32,214 nucleotides of DNA from Candidatus Rokuibacteriota bacterium (GTDB lineage Bacteria; Bacteroidota; Bacteroidia; Flavobacteriales; Flavobacteriaceae), in assembly GCA_900299425.1 (NCBI GenBank), contig OMJU01000059.1, forward strand, positions 1 to 32,214, written 5' to 3'. Below, one piece after another: positions 1 to 7,163 of the stretch (position 1 is the stretch's first letter; the number at the start of each line of letters is the position of its first letter). Below the pieces are notes generated by a model, which had not been told where the DNA came from, made no database searches, and worked only from the letters and a program-made list of their open reading frames with translations. Both the position numbers and the translations under genes were made by a program.

Positions 1-1179
1 CCCAGGCATGACATTAATCGGGAAACTCAAAGCGATAGATCGATTTGTGTCGGCATCAATGGCCGTAAGTTGAACGTAAGTGGTGTCATAACTCGGATTG
101 AGCAATACTTCCACAGAGGTCCCCACAAAACTGCTTCCGTCAACTTCGGCGCTCAAAGTGTTTTCTGCCAGTGTTGAGTCAGGACGATAATCCATGACAA
201 ACGTCCCTTCGGTCACCAAGACTTCTCCTTCATTGATACCGATAGGATCGCTCGCCGTAAATTCAAATGTTGCAGCGAGTTTACCGGTGATATTGCCGTA
301 TTCTTCAAAAGTGATAGAACCCATCATTGAGGTCATAGCCTCAGTTCCCTGACTATCTGTGTATGCTACTGTTAGGTTTGAACCGTTAAAAATTGGGTCA
401 AAATCATAGGTTCCTACACTAAGGCCCATAGGTATAAAAAACTCCATGCGCTCCAGAGTCGGTGCAGTTGCCGTCAACTTAACAACCTCGTCACTACCTA
501 CCATCAGAATCTCTGCCACAAAGGTTTGATCGATAAATTCTTGACCATCAACAAGGGCAAAGAAACTGCTGTCGGGGTCGACAATTCCAGAATCACCAGG
601 GTCGTCTCCCGGATCAACTCCTCCGTTATCACAATCAAAAGGATCCAAAGAACCATCTACAAGAGTAAAGGGTATATCCGTAAAGACACCATTTGTTACC
701 ACCACGGACTCGGTAATGGTACCTCCTGCTCCATCGCTAATTTCTCTAATGGCGGTAAATGAAAAAATACCACTGACTGTTTGATTGTCCTGGTCATAGG
801 TTTGTATAACCGCGGTGCCAGATCCACCCAAACTGTTCAATACCTCAAATGGCACTTCTGTCGGTGCTTCTAAAATAAAGCTTGTGGGGTTAATTTCTTG
901 GGTGAGATCAAATGTACATGTACCGATATTGGTAATGACAATAGAAATAATGTTACCAAAATAATCAGTTCCTGTCATCAGTAACACACCGTTAATCAAT
1001 TGCCCTGTAGTGGTCGATGCTGAAAATGCTTCACCATTAATGCTGGCCGAAAACACACTTGTGTCATTGGCTTCTTCATCGGTAATAAAATCACCGGTTA
1101 GTGGTTCGTCTTCACATGCTGAAAACAAAAACAGACTGAAAACGGTCATCAATAAACCGCGAACCAAGTATTTCTTCAT
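1..1179 (-). CDS. Repeat-containing lipoprotein, DUF6252-like, C-terminus outside window
   Basis: The minus-strand frame is open from an ATG at 1179 to the window edge (393 codons, no stop), so the 3' end lies outside. The start has a hydrophobic signal peptide and a lipobox (LFSAC, lipidated Cys22) followed by acidic residues, as in exported Bacteroidota lipoproteins. The rest appears to be three copies of one beta-rich domain, each opening with a pattern like F-A-x-[IV]-[ND]-G-x-x-F: near residues 43-52, 206-215 and 340-349. A Gly/Asp/Pro-rich linker (around residues 190-203) separates copies one and two. This pattern resembles flavobacterial DUF6252 lipoproteins; the assignment is from memory and moderate. 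Function is unknown; it is probably an outer-membrane-associated surface or periplasmic protein. A consensus promoter lies just upstream. Confidence 0.75.
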   Translation of the reverse strand, partial: MKKYLVRGLLMTVFSLFLFSACEDEPLTGDFITDEEANDTSVFSASINGEAFSASTTTGQLINGVLLMTGTDYFGNIISIVITNIGTCTFDLTQEINPTSFILEAPTEVPFEVLNSLGGSGTAVIQTYDQDNQTVSGIFSFTAIREISDGAGGTITESVVVTNGVFTDIPFTLVDGSLDPFDCDNGGVDPGDDPGDSGIVDPDSSFFALVDGQEFIDQTFVAEILMVGSDEVVKLTATAPTLERMEFFIPMGLSVGTYDFDPIFNGSNLTVAYTDSQGTEAMTSMMGSITFEEYGNITGKLAATFEFTASDPIGINEGEVLVTEGTFVMDYRPDSTLAENTLSAEVDGSSFVGTSVEVLLNPSYDTTYVQLTAIDADTNRSIALSFPINVMPG

Positions 1180-1208
1180 AGGGCAAGATTTGCTTTAGGT
1201 ATGTAACG

Positions 1209-1236
1209 CAAACTTAAGTAAAAATTGTGTAATCAA
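1209..1236 (-). promoter_or_regulatory. Bacteroidota-type promoter of the repeat lipoprotein gene
   Basis: On the minus strand, TTG (1236-1234), a 17-base spacer and TAAGTTTG (1216-1209) match the flavobacterial consensus TTG-N17-23-TAnnTTTG exactly. The lipoprotein ATG begins 29 bases downstream of the -7 element. The -33 element overlaps the stop codon of the upstream MFS gene, so the lipoprotein can be transcribed independently of it. Confidence 0.7.
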
Positions 1237-2564
1237 GGCTTAATTTTCTCTGGAACACGCAACAACAAAACGATCCCAGAAATGAAAAAGACAATCAAAA
1301 ACAAAACGGAGTTTCTCATGCTTCCTGTAATTTGGTCTATAAAACCATAAAGCAACATTCCGATAACAATTCCAATCTTTTCTGCCACATCATAAAAACT
1401 AAAATAAGAGGCTGTATCTTCAGTTTGTGGCAGATACTTTGAATAGGTTGAACGACTCAGAGACTGAATACCACCCATTACCAGGCCAACAATTGCCGCG
1501 GCCAAATAAAATTGAACAGGACTGACCATAAAATAAGCATAAATGCTCATGGCTGCCCATACGCTATTGACGGCGATAAGCGTTTTAAGATTACCGTATC
1601 TATGTGAGGCTTTTGAGGTTAATTGAGCCCCAATCATGGCCAAAAGTTGGATGATCAATATACTCACAATCAGCCCAGTAGTTTTTGCGCCTTCATCTGG
1701 CCAAGCAATTTCTTGTTCCCCAAAATAGGTCGCAACCAGCATAATAGTCTGCACGGCCATACTGTACACAAAAAATGCAGTGAGGTAGCGCTTAAGACGT
1801 AGATTGTCATTAAGGGCCTGATAAACGGCTTTAAGTTCAGCATATCCATTAAACACAACAGATCTTGTGACTTTATGGGGTGTACTAACGCCCTTTGGCA
1901 ATACATAAAACGTATATTGACTAAAGCCCATCCACCATAACCCTACCATAACAAACGACCAACGCATGGCCTCCATACTTCCTGCTCCAGAGGCCTCAAA
2001 ACCGAATGCCTCGGGATTCATCACCATAGCAAGATTTACGATCAACAGCAATACGCTGCCGATATACCCCAATGAAAATCCTTGCGCACTTACTCTGTCT
2101 TGCTGGTCGGGATGGGCAATGTCTGGCAGGTAGGAATTGTAAAAAACAATACTACCCCAAAAACCAATTAGACCAAAGAAATAACACAATAGTCCAAGAT
2201 AGATATGGTCTAAGTCAAAGAAGTACAGTCCCATACAGGACAATGAGCCCAAATAGCAATAAAATTTCAAAAAGGCTTTTTTATTGCCCACAAAATCCGC
2301 AATCCCAGAAAGCAGAGGGGAGCAAAGCGCTACCACAATGAATGCCGCTGCGGTGACATAACTAATTAGCGGGGTCGGCCGTATCTCTCCCCCAAAAATA
2401 GAAACTGTTTCCATTCCAGCGCTTAAAAACAGGGCGCCATAAAAAATGGGGAAAATCGCCGAAGAAATGACCAAGCTATATGCCGAGTTTGCCCAATCAT
2501 AAAAGGCCCATGCATTGATATATCGCTTATTGCCTTTGATGCTGTGTAGTTCTGCTTGTTTCAT
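1233..2564 (-). CDS. MFS transporter, UMF1/Atg22-like
   Basis: A 443-residue inner-membrane protein with about 12 hydrophobic segments. Near the N-terminus it has AFYDWANSAYS (about residues 19-29), the hallmark of the UMF1 family, which includes the fungal vacuolar effluxer Atg22. The usual MFS loop with basic and acidic residues follows helices 2-3 (SGIADFVGNKKAF). A second conserved stretch, GGIQSLSRSTYSKYLP, is also typical of this family and lies in the C-terminal half. Length is normal for the family. Substrate is not predictable from sequence; efflux or uptake of amino acids or other small solutes is only a family-based guess. The gene is divergent from the lipoprotein-msrB genes at 2701 and tail-to-head with the lipoprotein gene at 1179. 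No clear -7 element was found upstream. Confidence 0.85.
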   Translation of the reverse strand: MKQAELHSIKGNKRYINAWAFYDWANSAYSLVISSAIFPIFYGALFLSAGMETVSIFGGEIRPTPLISYVTAAAFIVVALCSPLLSGIADFVGNKKAFLKFYCYLGSLSCMGLYFFDLDHIYLGLLCYFFGLIGFWGSIVFYNSYLPDIAHPDQQDRVSAQGFSLGYIGSVLLLIVNLAMVMNPEAFGFEASGAGSMEAMRWSFVMVGLWWMGFSQYTFYVLPKGVSTPHKVTRSVVFNGYAELKAVYQALNDNLRLKRYLTAFFVYSMAVQTIMLVATYFGEQEIAWPDEGAKTTGLIVSILIIQLLAMIGAQLTSKASHRYGNLKTLIAVNSVWAAMSIYAYFMVSPVQFYLAAAIVGLVMGGIQSLSRSTYSKYLPQTEDTASYFSFYDVAEKIGIVIGMLLYGFIDQITGSMRNSVLFLIVFFISGIVLLLRVPEKIKP

Positions 2565-2657
2565 TTTCTGAAAGGATTACCCTAAATTGGTATCGTTTAG
2601 CTTTGGTCCAAGTTAACCATTTATTTAAAAGCTAAATACCATAAAAACGCATTTGAT

Positions 2658-2677
2658 TAATTTTGGCCTAACTTTTG
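2658..2677 (+). promoter_or_regulatory. Possible promoter -7 region before the lipoprotein-msrB pair
   Basis: TAATTTTG at 2658-2665 matches TAnnTTTG, and TAACTTTTG at 2669-2677 is a near match with one extra base. No TTG sits at the right distance upstream of either, so this is tentative. The downstream ATG is at 2701. Confidence 0.35.
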
Positions 2678-2700
2678 CACCCACCTAGAAAACAAAGATT

Positions 2701-3186
2701 ATGAAACGTATATTTTTCACCCTGCTTAGCCTCGGAATTTTATTTGCTTCTTGCGAAGGACCCGAAGGCCCTCCCGGAATTCCAGGAGTCAGTATTTTAG
2801 GAAAAGTTATTGAGGTAAGTGTTGACCTAGATCAAAGCAATGGTTATCAACAAGTGGTAACCTTGCCATTGGATATAGAAGTATTTGAGAGCGATGCTAT
2901 TTTGGTATATCGCCATGAAGGTATTTTTGATACCGCCGATATTTGGACACCATTGCCTACTACCTACTTTGACGCTGGCGGTGGCACATTTTTATATACC
3001 TTCAATCATACGTACTTCGATGTAAAGTTTTTTCTCGACGGCAATTTTAACCTCAACACTTTAGGGACTGAATGGACACAAAATCAGCTCTTTAGAATTG
3101 CTATTGTGCCCGCTGAATACGGCGATGCTTCCTTGAGTATGGAGGATATAGAACAGTCAGGAGATTTTGAATTTTTAGGCAACTAA
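2701..3186 (+). CDS. Small lipoprotein with a collagen-like Gly-Pro motif
   Basis: A 161-residue exported protein. A basic start, hydrophobic stretch and lipobox LFASC predict lipidation of Cys18. Directly after the Cys comes a short G-x-x run (GPEGPPGIPG, about residues 20-29), as found at the mature N-terminus of several Bacteroidota lipoproteins; it is too short to form a collagen triple helix. The remaining roughly 130 residues are rich in aromatic and acidic residues with alternating hydrophobic positions, which suggests a beta fold. I do not recognise the domain. It lies 16 bases upstream of a lipoprotein MsrB, so the two are probably co-transcribed and act in the same envelope compartment. 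Function is unknown; whether it is a substrate or partner of MsrB is speculation. Confidence 0.75.
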   Translation: MKRIFFTLLSLGILFASCEGPEGPPGIPGVSILGKVIEVSVDLDQSNGYQQVVTLPLDIEVFESDAILVYRHEGIFDTADIWTPLPTTYFDAGGGTFLYTFNHTYFDVKFFLDGNFNLNTLGTEWTQNQLFRIAIVPAEYGDASLSMEDIEQSGDFEFLGN

Positions 3187-3202
3187 TTATAGCCCTTAAA
3201 TT

Positions 3203-3688
3203 ATGCGTAGCGCTTTTATTTTACCGGTATTATTTACCCTTTTGCTGAGTTCCTGTGGTTCCAAAGCCCAGAAACAAGATGAAGTTTTTCCCATTGAAAA
3301 ACCAGATTCAGTTTGGCAAAAACAGTTAGGCCCTATGGCTTATCGCGTCTTGAGACAAGCCGCAACTGAACCACCAAATAGCAGCAAACTCAACAAAGAA
3401 TATCGCTCAGGCACTTTTCACTGCGGTGGATGTGGAGCGCCACTTTTTGAATCTACCGCCAAATTTGAAAGCGGATCAGGTTGGCCTTCTTTCGACCGTC
3501 CTATTCAAAAGGCTGTCGCTTACAGCACGGATTATGACTTAGGTTATACACGTACAGAAGAACATTGCGCCAATTGCGGAGGGCACTTAGGGCATGTGTT
3601 TCCTGATGGTCCAAGAGAGACCACAGGTATGCGTCATTGCATCAATGGTGTCGCCTTGAAATTCATCCCCTCTGAGACTAAAAACTAA
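3203..3688 (+). CDS. msrB: Peptide-methionine (R)-S-oxide reductase, lipoprotein form
   Basis: MsrB reduces methionine-R-sulfoxide in proteins. This 161-residue copy has a signal peptide and lipobox (LLSSC, Cys18), so it should act in the envelope as a lipoprotein. The SelR/MsrB domain spans about residues 36-156. Visible features are two zinc CxxC pairs (Cys74/Cys77 and Cys122/Cys125), the GWPSF motif, HLGHVF, and the catalytic Cys146 in RHCIN. In many MsrB enzymes the residue before GWPSF is the resolving Cys; here the stretch reads SGSGWPSF, with Ser92 in its place. No other Cys remains in the mature domain, so a single-Cys recycling mechanism is implied. It lies 16 bases after a lipoprotein gene and about 140 bases before a second msrB. 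Confidence 0.93.
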   Translation: MRSAFILPVLFTLLLSSCGSKAQKQDEVFPIEKPDSVWQKQLGPMAYRVLRQAATEPPNSSKLNKEYRSGTFHCGGCGAPLFESTAKFESGSGWPSFDRPIQKAVAYSTDYDLGYTRTEEHCANCGGHLGHVFPDGPRETTGMRHCINGVALKFIPSETKN

Positions 3689-3691
3689 CTT

Positions 3692-3720
3692 ATTCCTATT
3701 TTGACGCCCATAATAGGAAT
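3692..3720 (+). terminator. Hairpin after the lipoprotein msrB gene
   Basis: A perfect 9-bp inverted repeat (3692-3700 with 3712-3720) with an 11-base loop begins 3 bases after the msrB stop codon. No T-run follows it, so it may be a weak terminator or an mRNA-stabilising 3' structure rather than a classical intrinsic terminator. Confidence 0.4.
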
Positions 3721-3826
3721 CCAAGGTAGAGACATCACGATATTCATTATTAGGGTAGAAAGTTTTAGGGTTCTTAGCATAAAGGAAATAGAAAAAATTT
3801 GAGTAAACTTTTTAAATTACTATTTG

Positions 3827-4225
3827 ATGAATAAAACAGATCAACAATGGTTAGATGAATTAGGCCCTGAACGTTATCGAATCTTGCGACTCAAAGGCAC
3901 TGAGCGGCCATTTAGCGGCGAGCTCAATAAGGAATACCGCCCTGGAATTTATCGCTGCGCAGGCTGCAACGCACATCTTTTCGAGAGTGATGCGAAATTT
4001 GATAGCGGCTGCGGATGGCCCTCTTTTGATCGCAGTGTTCCTGAGTCTGTGGCCTATGAGCGAGACACCAGTCATGGCATGATTCGCACAGAAATAATGT
4101 GTGAAGCTTGCGGGGGTCATTTAGGTCATGTCTTTCCTGATGGCCCGACCCAGACTGGACAGCGCTACTGTGTAAATTCACTCTCCATAACATTTGATGA
4201 AAAATCTGAAGAAAACCCGGTTTAA
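3827..4225 (+). CDS. msrB: Peptide-methionine (R)-S-oxide reductase, cytoplasmic form
   Basis: A 132-residue MsrB without a signal peptide, so cytoplasmic. It repairs methionine-R-sulfoxide using thioredoxin. Visible residues are zinc ligands Cys44/Cys47 and Cys92/Cys95, the resolving Cys62 in SGCGWPSF, and the catalytic Cys115 in RYCVN. Unlike its neighbour it carries the full disulfide-recycling set. The ATG at 3827 was chosen; a TTG directly before it (3824) would add one residue. The two MsrB domains align over their full length and are clearly paralogous, but they have diverged a good deal. The gene ends inside a strong terminator hairpin that overlaps its last codons. Confidence 0.93.
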   Translation: MNKTDQQWLDELGPERYRILRLKGTERPFSGELNKEYRPGIYRCAGCNAHLFESDAKFDSGCGWPSFDRSVPESVAYERDTSHGMIRTEIMCEACGGHLGHVFPDGPTQTGQRYCVNSLSITFDEKSEENPV

Positions 4226-4236
4226 AACCGGGTTTT
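4212..4236 (+). terminator. Intrinsic terminator overlapping the msrB stop codon
   Basis: A near-perfect palindrome with stem AAAACCCGG/CCGGGTTTT and loop TTTAAAA is followed by a short T-run (TTTTTATTTT). The left arm lies within the last codons of msrB (Asn-Pro-Val) and the loop contains the stop codon. The lpd promoter begins eight bases later. Confidence 0.75.
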
Positions 4237-4243
4237 TATTTTG

Positions 4244-4251
4244 TAAATTTG
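4244..4251 (+). promoter_or_regulatory. -7 element of the lpd promoter
   Basis: TAAATTTG matches the Bacteroidota TAnnTTTG element. It sits between the msrB terminator and the lpd ATG (4283), leaving a leader of roughly 25 bases. No matching TTG lies 17-23 bases upstream. Confidence 0.5.
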
Positions 4252-4282
4252 CTGGCATTCAACACAAAAAATTTTTGAACAA

Positions 4283-5659
4283 ATGAAATCTTTTGACGTA
4301 ATAGTATTAGGCAGTGGCCCAGGAGGATATGTAACGGCGATTAGAGCGTCTCAACTCGGTTTAAAAACCGCAGTAATAGAAAAGGAAAACCTTGGCGGAG
4401 TATGTCTGAATTGGGGTTGTATTCCCACTAAAGCTTTACTTAAAAGTGCCCAAGTTTTTGATTATATAAAACATGCTGCTGATTACGGTATCACCGTCAG
4501 TGATTTTGATAAAGATTTCTCAAAAGTGGTTCAGCGCAGTCGTTCTGTAGCTGATGGGATGAGTAAAGGTGTTCAATTTTTGATGAAAAAAAATAAAATC
4601 GAAGTCATCGAGGGTTATGGTACTTTAAAGCCAGGTAAAAAAGTCGATGTCGATGGTACCCTTTACAGCGCAGAGCACATTATTATTGCCACAGGTGCCC
4701 GCTCGCGTGCATTGCCTAACCTCCCTCAAGATGGTAAAAAAGTAATCGGTTACCGCGAGGCAATGACCCTTGCAGAGCAACCTAAGTCCATGATTGTTGT
4801 GGGAAGTGGCGCAATCGGGGTTGAATTCTCGAACTTTTACAACAGCATGGGCACAGAGGTAACTATCGTAGAGTATTTGCCCAACCTTGTGCCTTTAGAA
4901 GATGAAGAGGTGTCAAAACAATTTGAGAAAATTTTCAAGAAAAATGGCATCAATGTCATGACCAATGCGGCACTCGAGAGTGTAGACACTTCTGGTGAAG
5001 GTGTAAAAGCTAGTGTGAAAACAAAAGACGGTGTGAAAGAATTACACGCCGATATTGTACTCTCAGCAGTGGGAATCGCAGCAAACATTGAAAACATTGG
5101 CCTTGAAGAAGTCGGGATTGTTACCGATAAAGGAAAAATTATGGTAGATGAGTTCTACCGCACTAACATACCTGGATATTACGCCATAGGAGATGTTGTC
5201 CCTGGTCCAGCATTGGCGCACGTTGCCTCGGCTGAGGGCATTACTTGTGTCGAGAAAATTGCTGGCATGCATGCAGAGCCGATTGATTATGGAAACATCC
5301 CAGGGTGTACCTATACTTCTCCAGAAATAGCAAGTGTAGGGCTCACCGAAGCACAAGCCAAAGAACAGGGTTATGAGATTAAAGTCGGTAAATTCCCTTT
5401 TTCAGCCAGTGGTAAGGCCAGTGCCTCAGGAGCCAAAGACGGTTTTGTAAAGGTTATTTTTGATGCCAAATACGGCGAATGGCTCGGATGTCATATGATT
5501 GGTGCTGGGGTTACGGATATGATTGCAGAGGCAGTTGTGGCGAGAAAACTCGAAACCACAGGACACGAAGTTCTAAAAGCAATCCACCCACACCCTACCA
5601 TGAGTGAGGCTGTAATGGAGGCAGTAGCTGCCGCTTATGACGAGGTGATTCACCTTTAG
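4283..5659 (+). CDS. lpd: Dihydrolipoyl dehydrogenase (E3)
   Basis: A FAD-dependent disulfide oxidoreductase that reoxidises dihydrolipoamide in 2-oxoacid dehydrogenase complexes and the glycine cleavage system, passing electrons to NAD+. The 458-residue protein starts with the FAD-binding GSGPGGY motif (residues 10-16). The redox-active CxxxxC lies in GGVCLNWGCIPTK. A second GxGxxG NAD-binding motif (GSGAIGVEFS) lies mid-protein, the FAD motif YAIGDV follows, and the dimerisation domain ends with the catalytic HPHPTMSEA stretch (His-Glu pair). Length is normal. It stands alone between a terminator-promoter junction upstream and a convergent terminator downstream, so it is a single-gene unit not linked to E1 or E2 genes. 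Confidence 0.95.
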   Translation: MKSFDVIVLGSGPGGYVTAIRASQLGLKTAVIEKENLGGVCLNWGCIPTKALLKSAQVFDYIKHAADYGITVSDFDKDFSKVVQRSRSVADGMSKGVQFLMKKNKIEVIEGYGTLKPGKKVDVDGTLYSAEHIIIATGARSRALPNLPQDGKKVIGYREAMTLAEQPKSMIVVGSGAIGVEFSNFYNSMGTEVTIVEYLPNLVPLEDEEVSKQFEKIFKKNGINVMTNAALESVDTSGEGVKASVKTKDGVKELHADIVLSAVGIAANIENIGLEEVGIVTDKGKIMVDEFYRTNIPGYYAIGDVVPGPALAHVASAEGITCVEKIAGMHAEPIDYGNIPGCTYTSPEIASVGLTEAQAKEQGYEIKVGKFPFSASGKASASGAKDGFVKVIFDAKYGEWLGCHMIGAGVTDMIAEAVVARKLETTGHEVLKAIHPHPTMSEAVMEAVAAAYDEVIHL

Positions 5660-5772
5660 TCTGCGGTCAAAATCAAATTGATATTTCAGTTTATTATTTG
5701 GAATCAGATTTCAACTGAAACTATTGCATAGCATAGATCTGTTTTTCAATTCCTTTTTTGGAATCAGCGCAA

Positions 5773-5800
5773 AAAAAAATCCTCTTTCGAGGATTTTTTT
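5773..5800. terminator. Bidirectional terminator between lpd and aroQ
   Basis: An A-run, stem AATCCTC/GAGGATT with loop TTTC, and a T-run form a classic intrinsic terminator readable on both strands (A-tract before, T-tract after). It serves lpd on the plus strand. It touches the aroQ stop codon (5799-5801) on the minus strand. Confidence 0.8.
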
Positions 5801-6215
5801 ATTTGAAATAATTTAATGCCAGATCGTAGACCTTGAGCCCGAAGCCTACAATTACTCCAGCAGCATGGGGCGCAATATAAGAGCGATGACGGAAATCTTC
5901 CCGTCCAAATGTATTTGAAATATGCACCTCGACAACAGGAGTATCTATGGCCCGCACAGCATCCCCTATGCCGACCGAGGTATGGGTATATGCTCCTGCA
6001 TTAAGTATGATGCCATCGGCAGTAAAGCCATGCTCATGCAATAGGTCAATAAGCACCCCCTCTACATTAGTTTGTGCATAGATTAACTCGTGATCCGCAT
6101 AGGACTCTTTTAGATGCTCCAAATAACTATCAAACCCTTGGGCCCCGTAAATTTTTGGTTCACGTTTGCCCAGTAGGTTTAGATTAGGTCCATGCAAGAT
6201 GACTATTTTGGCCAT
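5799..6215 (-). CDS. aroQ: Type II 3-dehydroquinate dehydratase
   Basis: Converts 3-dehydroquinate to 3-dehydroshikimate, step three of the shikimate pathway, as a cytoplasmic dodecamer in this family. The 138-residue protein has the family start HGPNLNLLGKREP, with active-site Arg18 and Tyr23. It also has Asn72 in LNAGAYTHTS, catalytic His98 in EVHISN, and Arg109 in the FRHRSY segment. Length is slightly below the usual 140-150. It lies 17 bases downstream of the prohibitin-like gene and is probably co-transcribed with it. The functionally adjacent aroB is elsewhere in this window (23661), so the pathway genes are dispersed. Confidence 0.95.
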   Translation of the reverse strand: MAKIVILHGPNLNLLGKREPKIYGAQGFDSYLEHLKESYADHELIYAQTNVEGVLIDLLHEHGFTADGIILNAGAYTHTSVGIGDAVRAIDTPVVEVHISNTFGREDFRHRSYIAPHAAGVIVGFGLKVYDLALNYFK

Positions 6216-6232
6216 TTTTGGAGTTTTAACCT

Positions 6233-7048
6233 TTAGTTATTGCCTAAAATCAGAGGCAAGCCATCTTCTCCTGAACCAATCACGATAACTTTAGCGTTAT
6301 TAGACTCAGATAACTTAATAGTGGCCTCGATCCCTTTGTCGCTCAAAATTTTATCGGTCAGGGATGCACTCAAAATACGGTTTGCATCTGCCTTTCCTTG
6401 AGCTTCAATGATTTGACGCTCAGCCTCTTTCTCAGCGGTTACCAAACGGAATTCGTACTCTAAAGACTCTTGTTCCTGCTTGAGTTTACGCTCAATAGCG
6501 TCTTTGATGGTCGGCGGTAAGGTTACGTCGCGCACTAACACCTCATTTAGTTGAACGTACTGGCGATCTAAAATCTTTTTGGTCTCCGCATAAATCTCAT
6601 CCTGTATGGCATCGCGCTTCGAAGAATAAAGCTGTTCTGGAGTATAACGCCCTACTACACTACGCGCTGCACTGCGAATAGCAGGCTGAATAATTCTTTC
6701 AAGGTAATTCTCCCCTTTTTCTTGATGAAGTCTTCCTAAATCCGGAGTGATTGGCTGGTACCATGCTGAGGCGTCAATTTGAATTTCAAGTCCGTTTGAA
6801 GAAAGAACTTTCATTTTTTCAAATAACTCTTGCTGACGTACCTCATATACAATCACCTTATTCCAAGGAGCAACAAGATGAAATCCTTCGCCCAATGGTG
6901 GCTCATCCGTAACAACACCACCGCCGAAGGTTTTATAAAGGACTCCAGCTTCTCCAGAGCCAATTGTGATTGCTGATTTCGCGAGAATAATGACCGCGAA
7001 TATGATTAAGGTGATTGCAGGCACTCCTGCTCTAGGTAATTTATCCAT
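6233..7048 (-). CDS. Prohibitin-family (SPFH/Band 7) membrane protein
   Basis: A 271-residue protein with one N-terminal transmembrane segment (about residues 11-30). An SPFH/Band 7 domain (about 30-200) contains the typical RQQELFEKM and VGRYTPEQLYSSKRDAI stretches. A charged, Glu/Arg/Lys-rich C-terminal helix (about 180-235) is likely a coiled coil for oligomerisation. Bacterial homologues form large membrane rings that associate with FtsH-type proteases or organise membrane microdomains; which applies here cannot be told. It is the first gene of a pair with aroQ, and no functional link between the two is known to me. No clear -7 element was seen in the 115 bases upstream. Confidence 0.88.
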   Translation of the reverse strand: MDKLPRAGVPAITLIIFAVIILAKSAITIGSGEAGVLYKTFGGGVVTDEPPLGEGFHLVAPWNKVIVYEVRQQELFEKMKVLSSNGLEIQIDASAWYQPITPDLGRLHQEKGENYLERIIQPAIRSAARSVVGRYTPEQLYSSKRDAIQDEIYAETKKILDRQYVQLNEVLVRDVTLPPTIKDAIERKLKQEQESLEYEFRLVTAEKEAERQIIEAQGKADANRILSASLTDKILSDKGIEATIKLSESNNAKVIVIGSGEDGLPLILGNN

Positions 7049-7163
7049 AATGTTTTGCTTTTTCTTTGATTTAAAAGAGGTTTATTTATATGTTTTTTTC
7101 GATGACTTGTAAGTGATTGAGGCTACTCTGGGTAGTGAATCCACAGATTCTTAGAACAATGAA

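Noticed and set aside
3860-4193. Minus-strand open frames within the second msrB
   Set aside because: They are antisense shadows of a strongly conserved gene, with no recognisable domain.
5684-5720. Inverted repeat TTTCAGTT/AACTGAAA after lpd
   Set aside because: The loop is 21 bases, no T-run follows, and a much better terminator lies 50 bases downstream.
5697-5767. Direct repeat TTTGGAATCAG, two copies 60 bases apart
   Set aside because: Only 11 bases and two copies; no flanking symmetry or element suggests a function.
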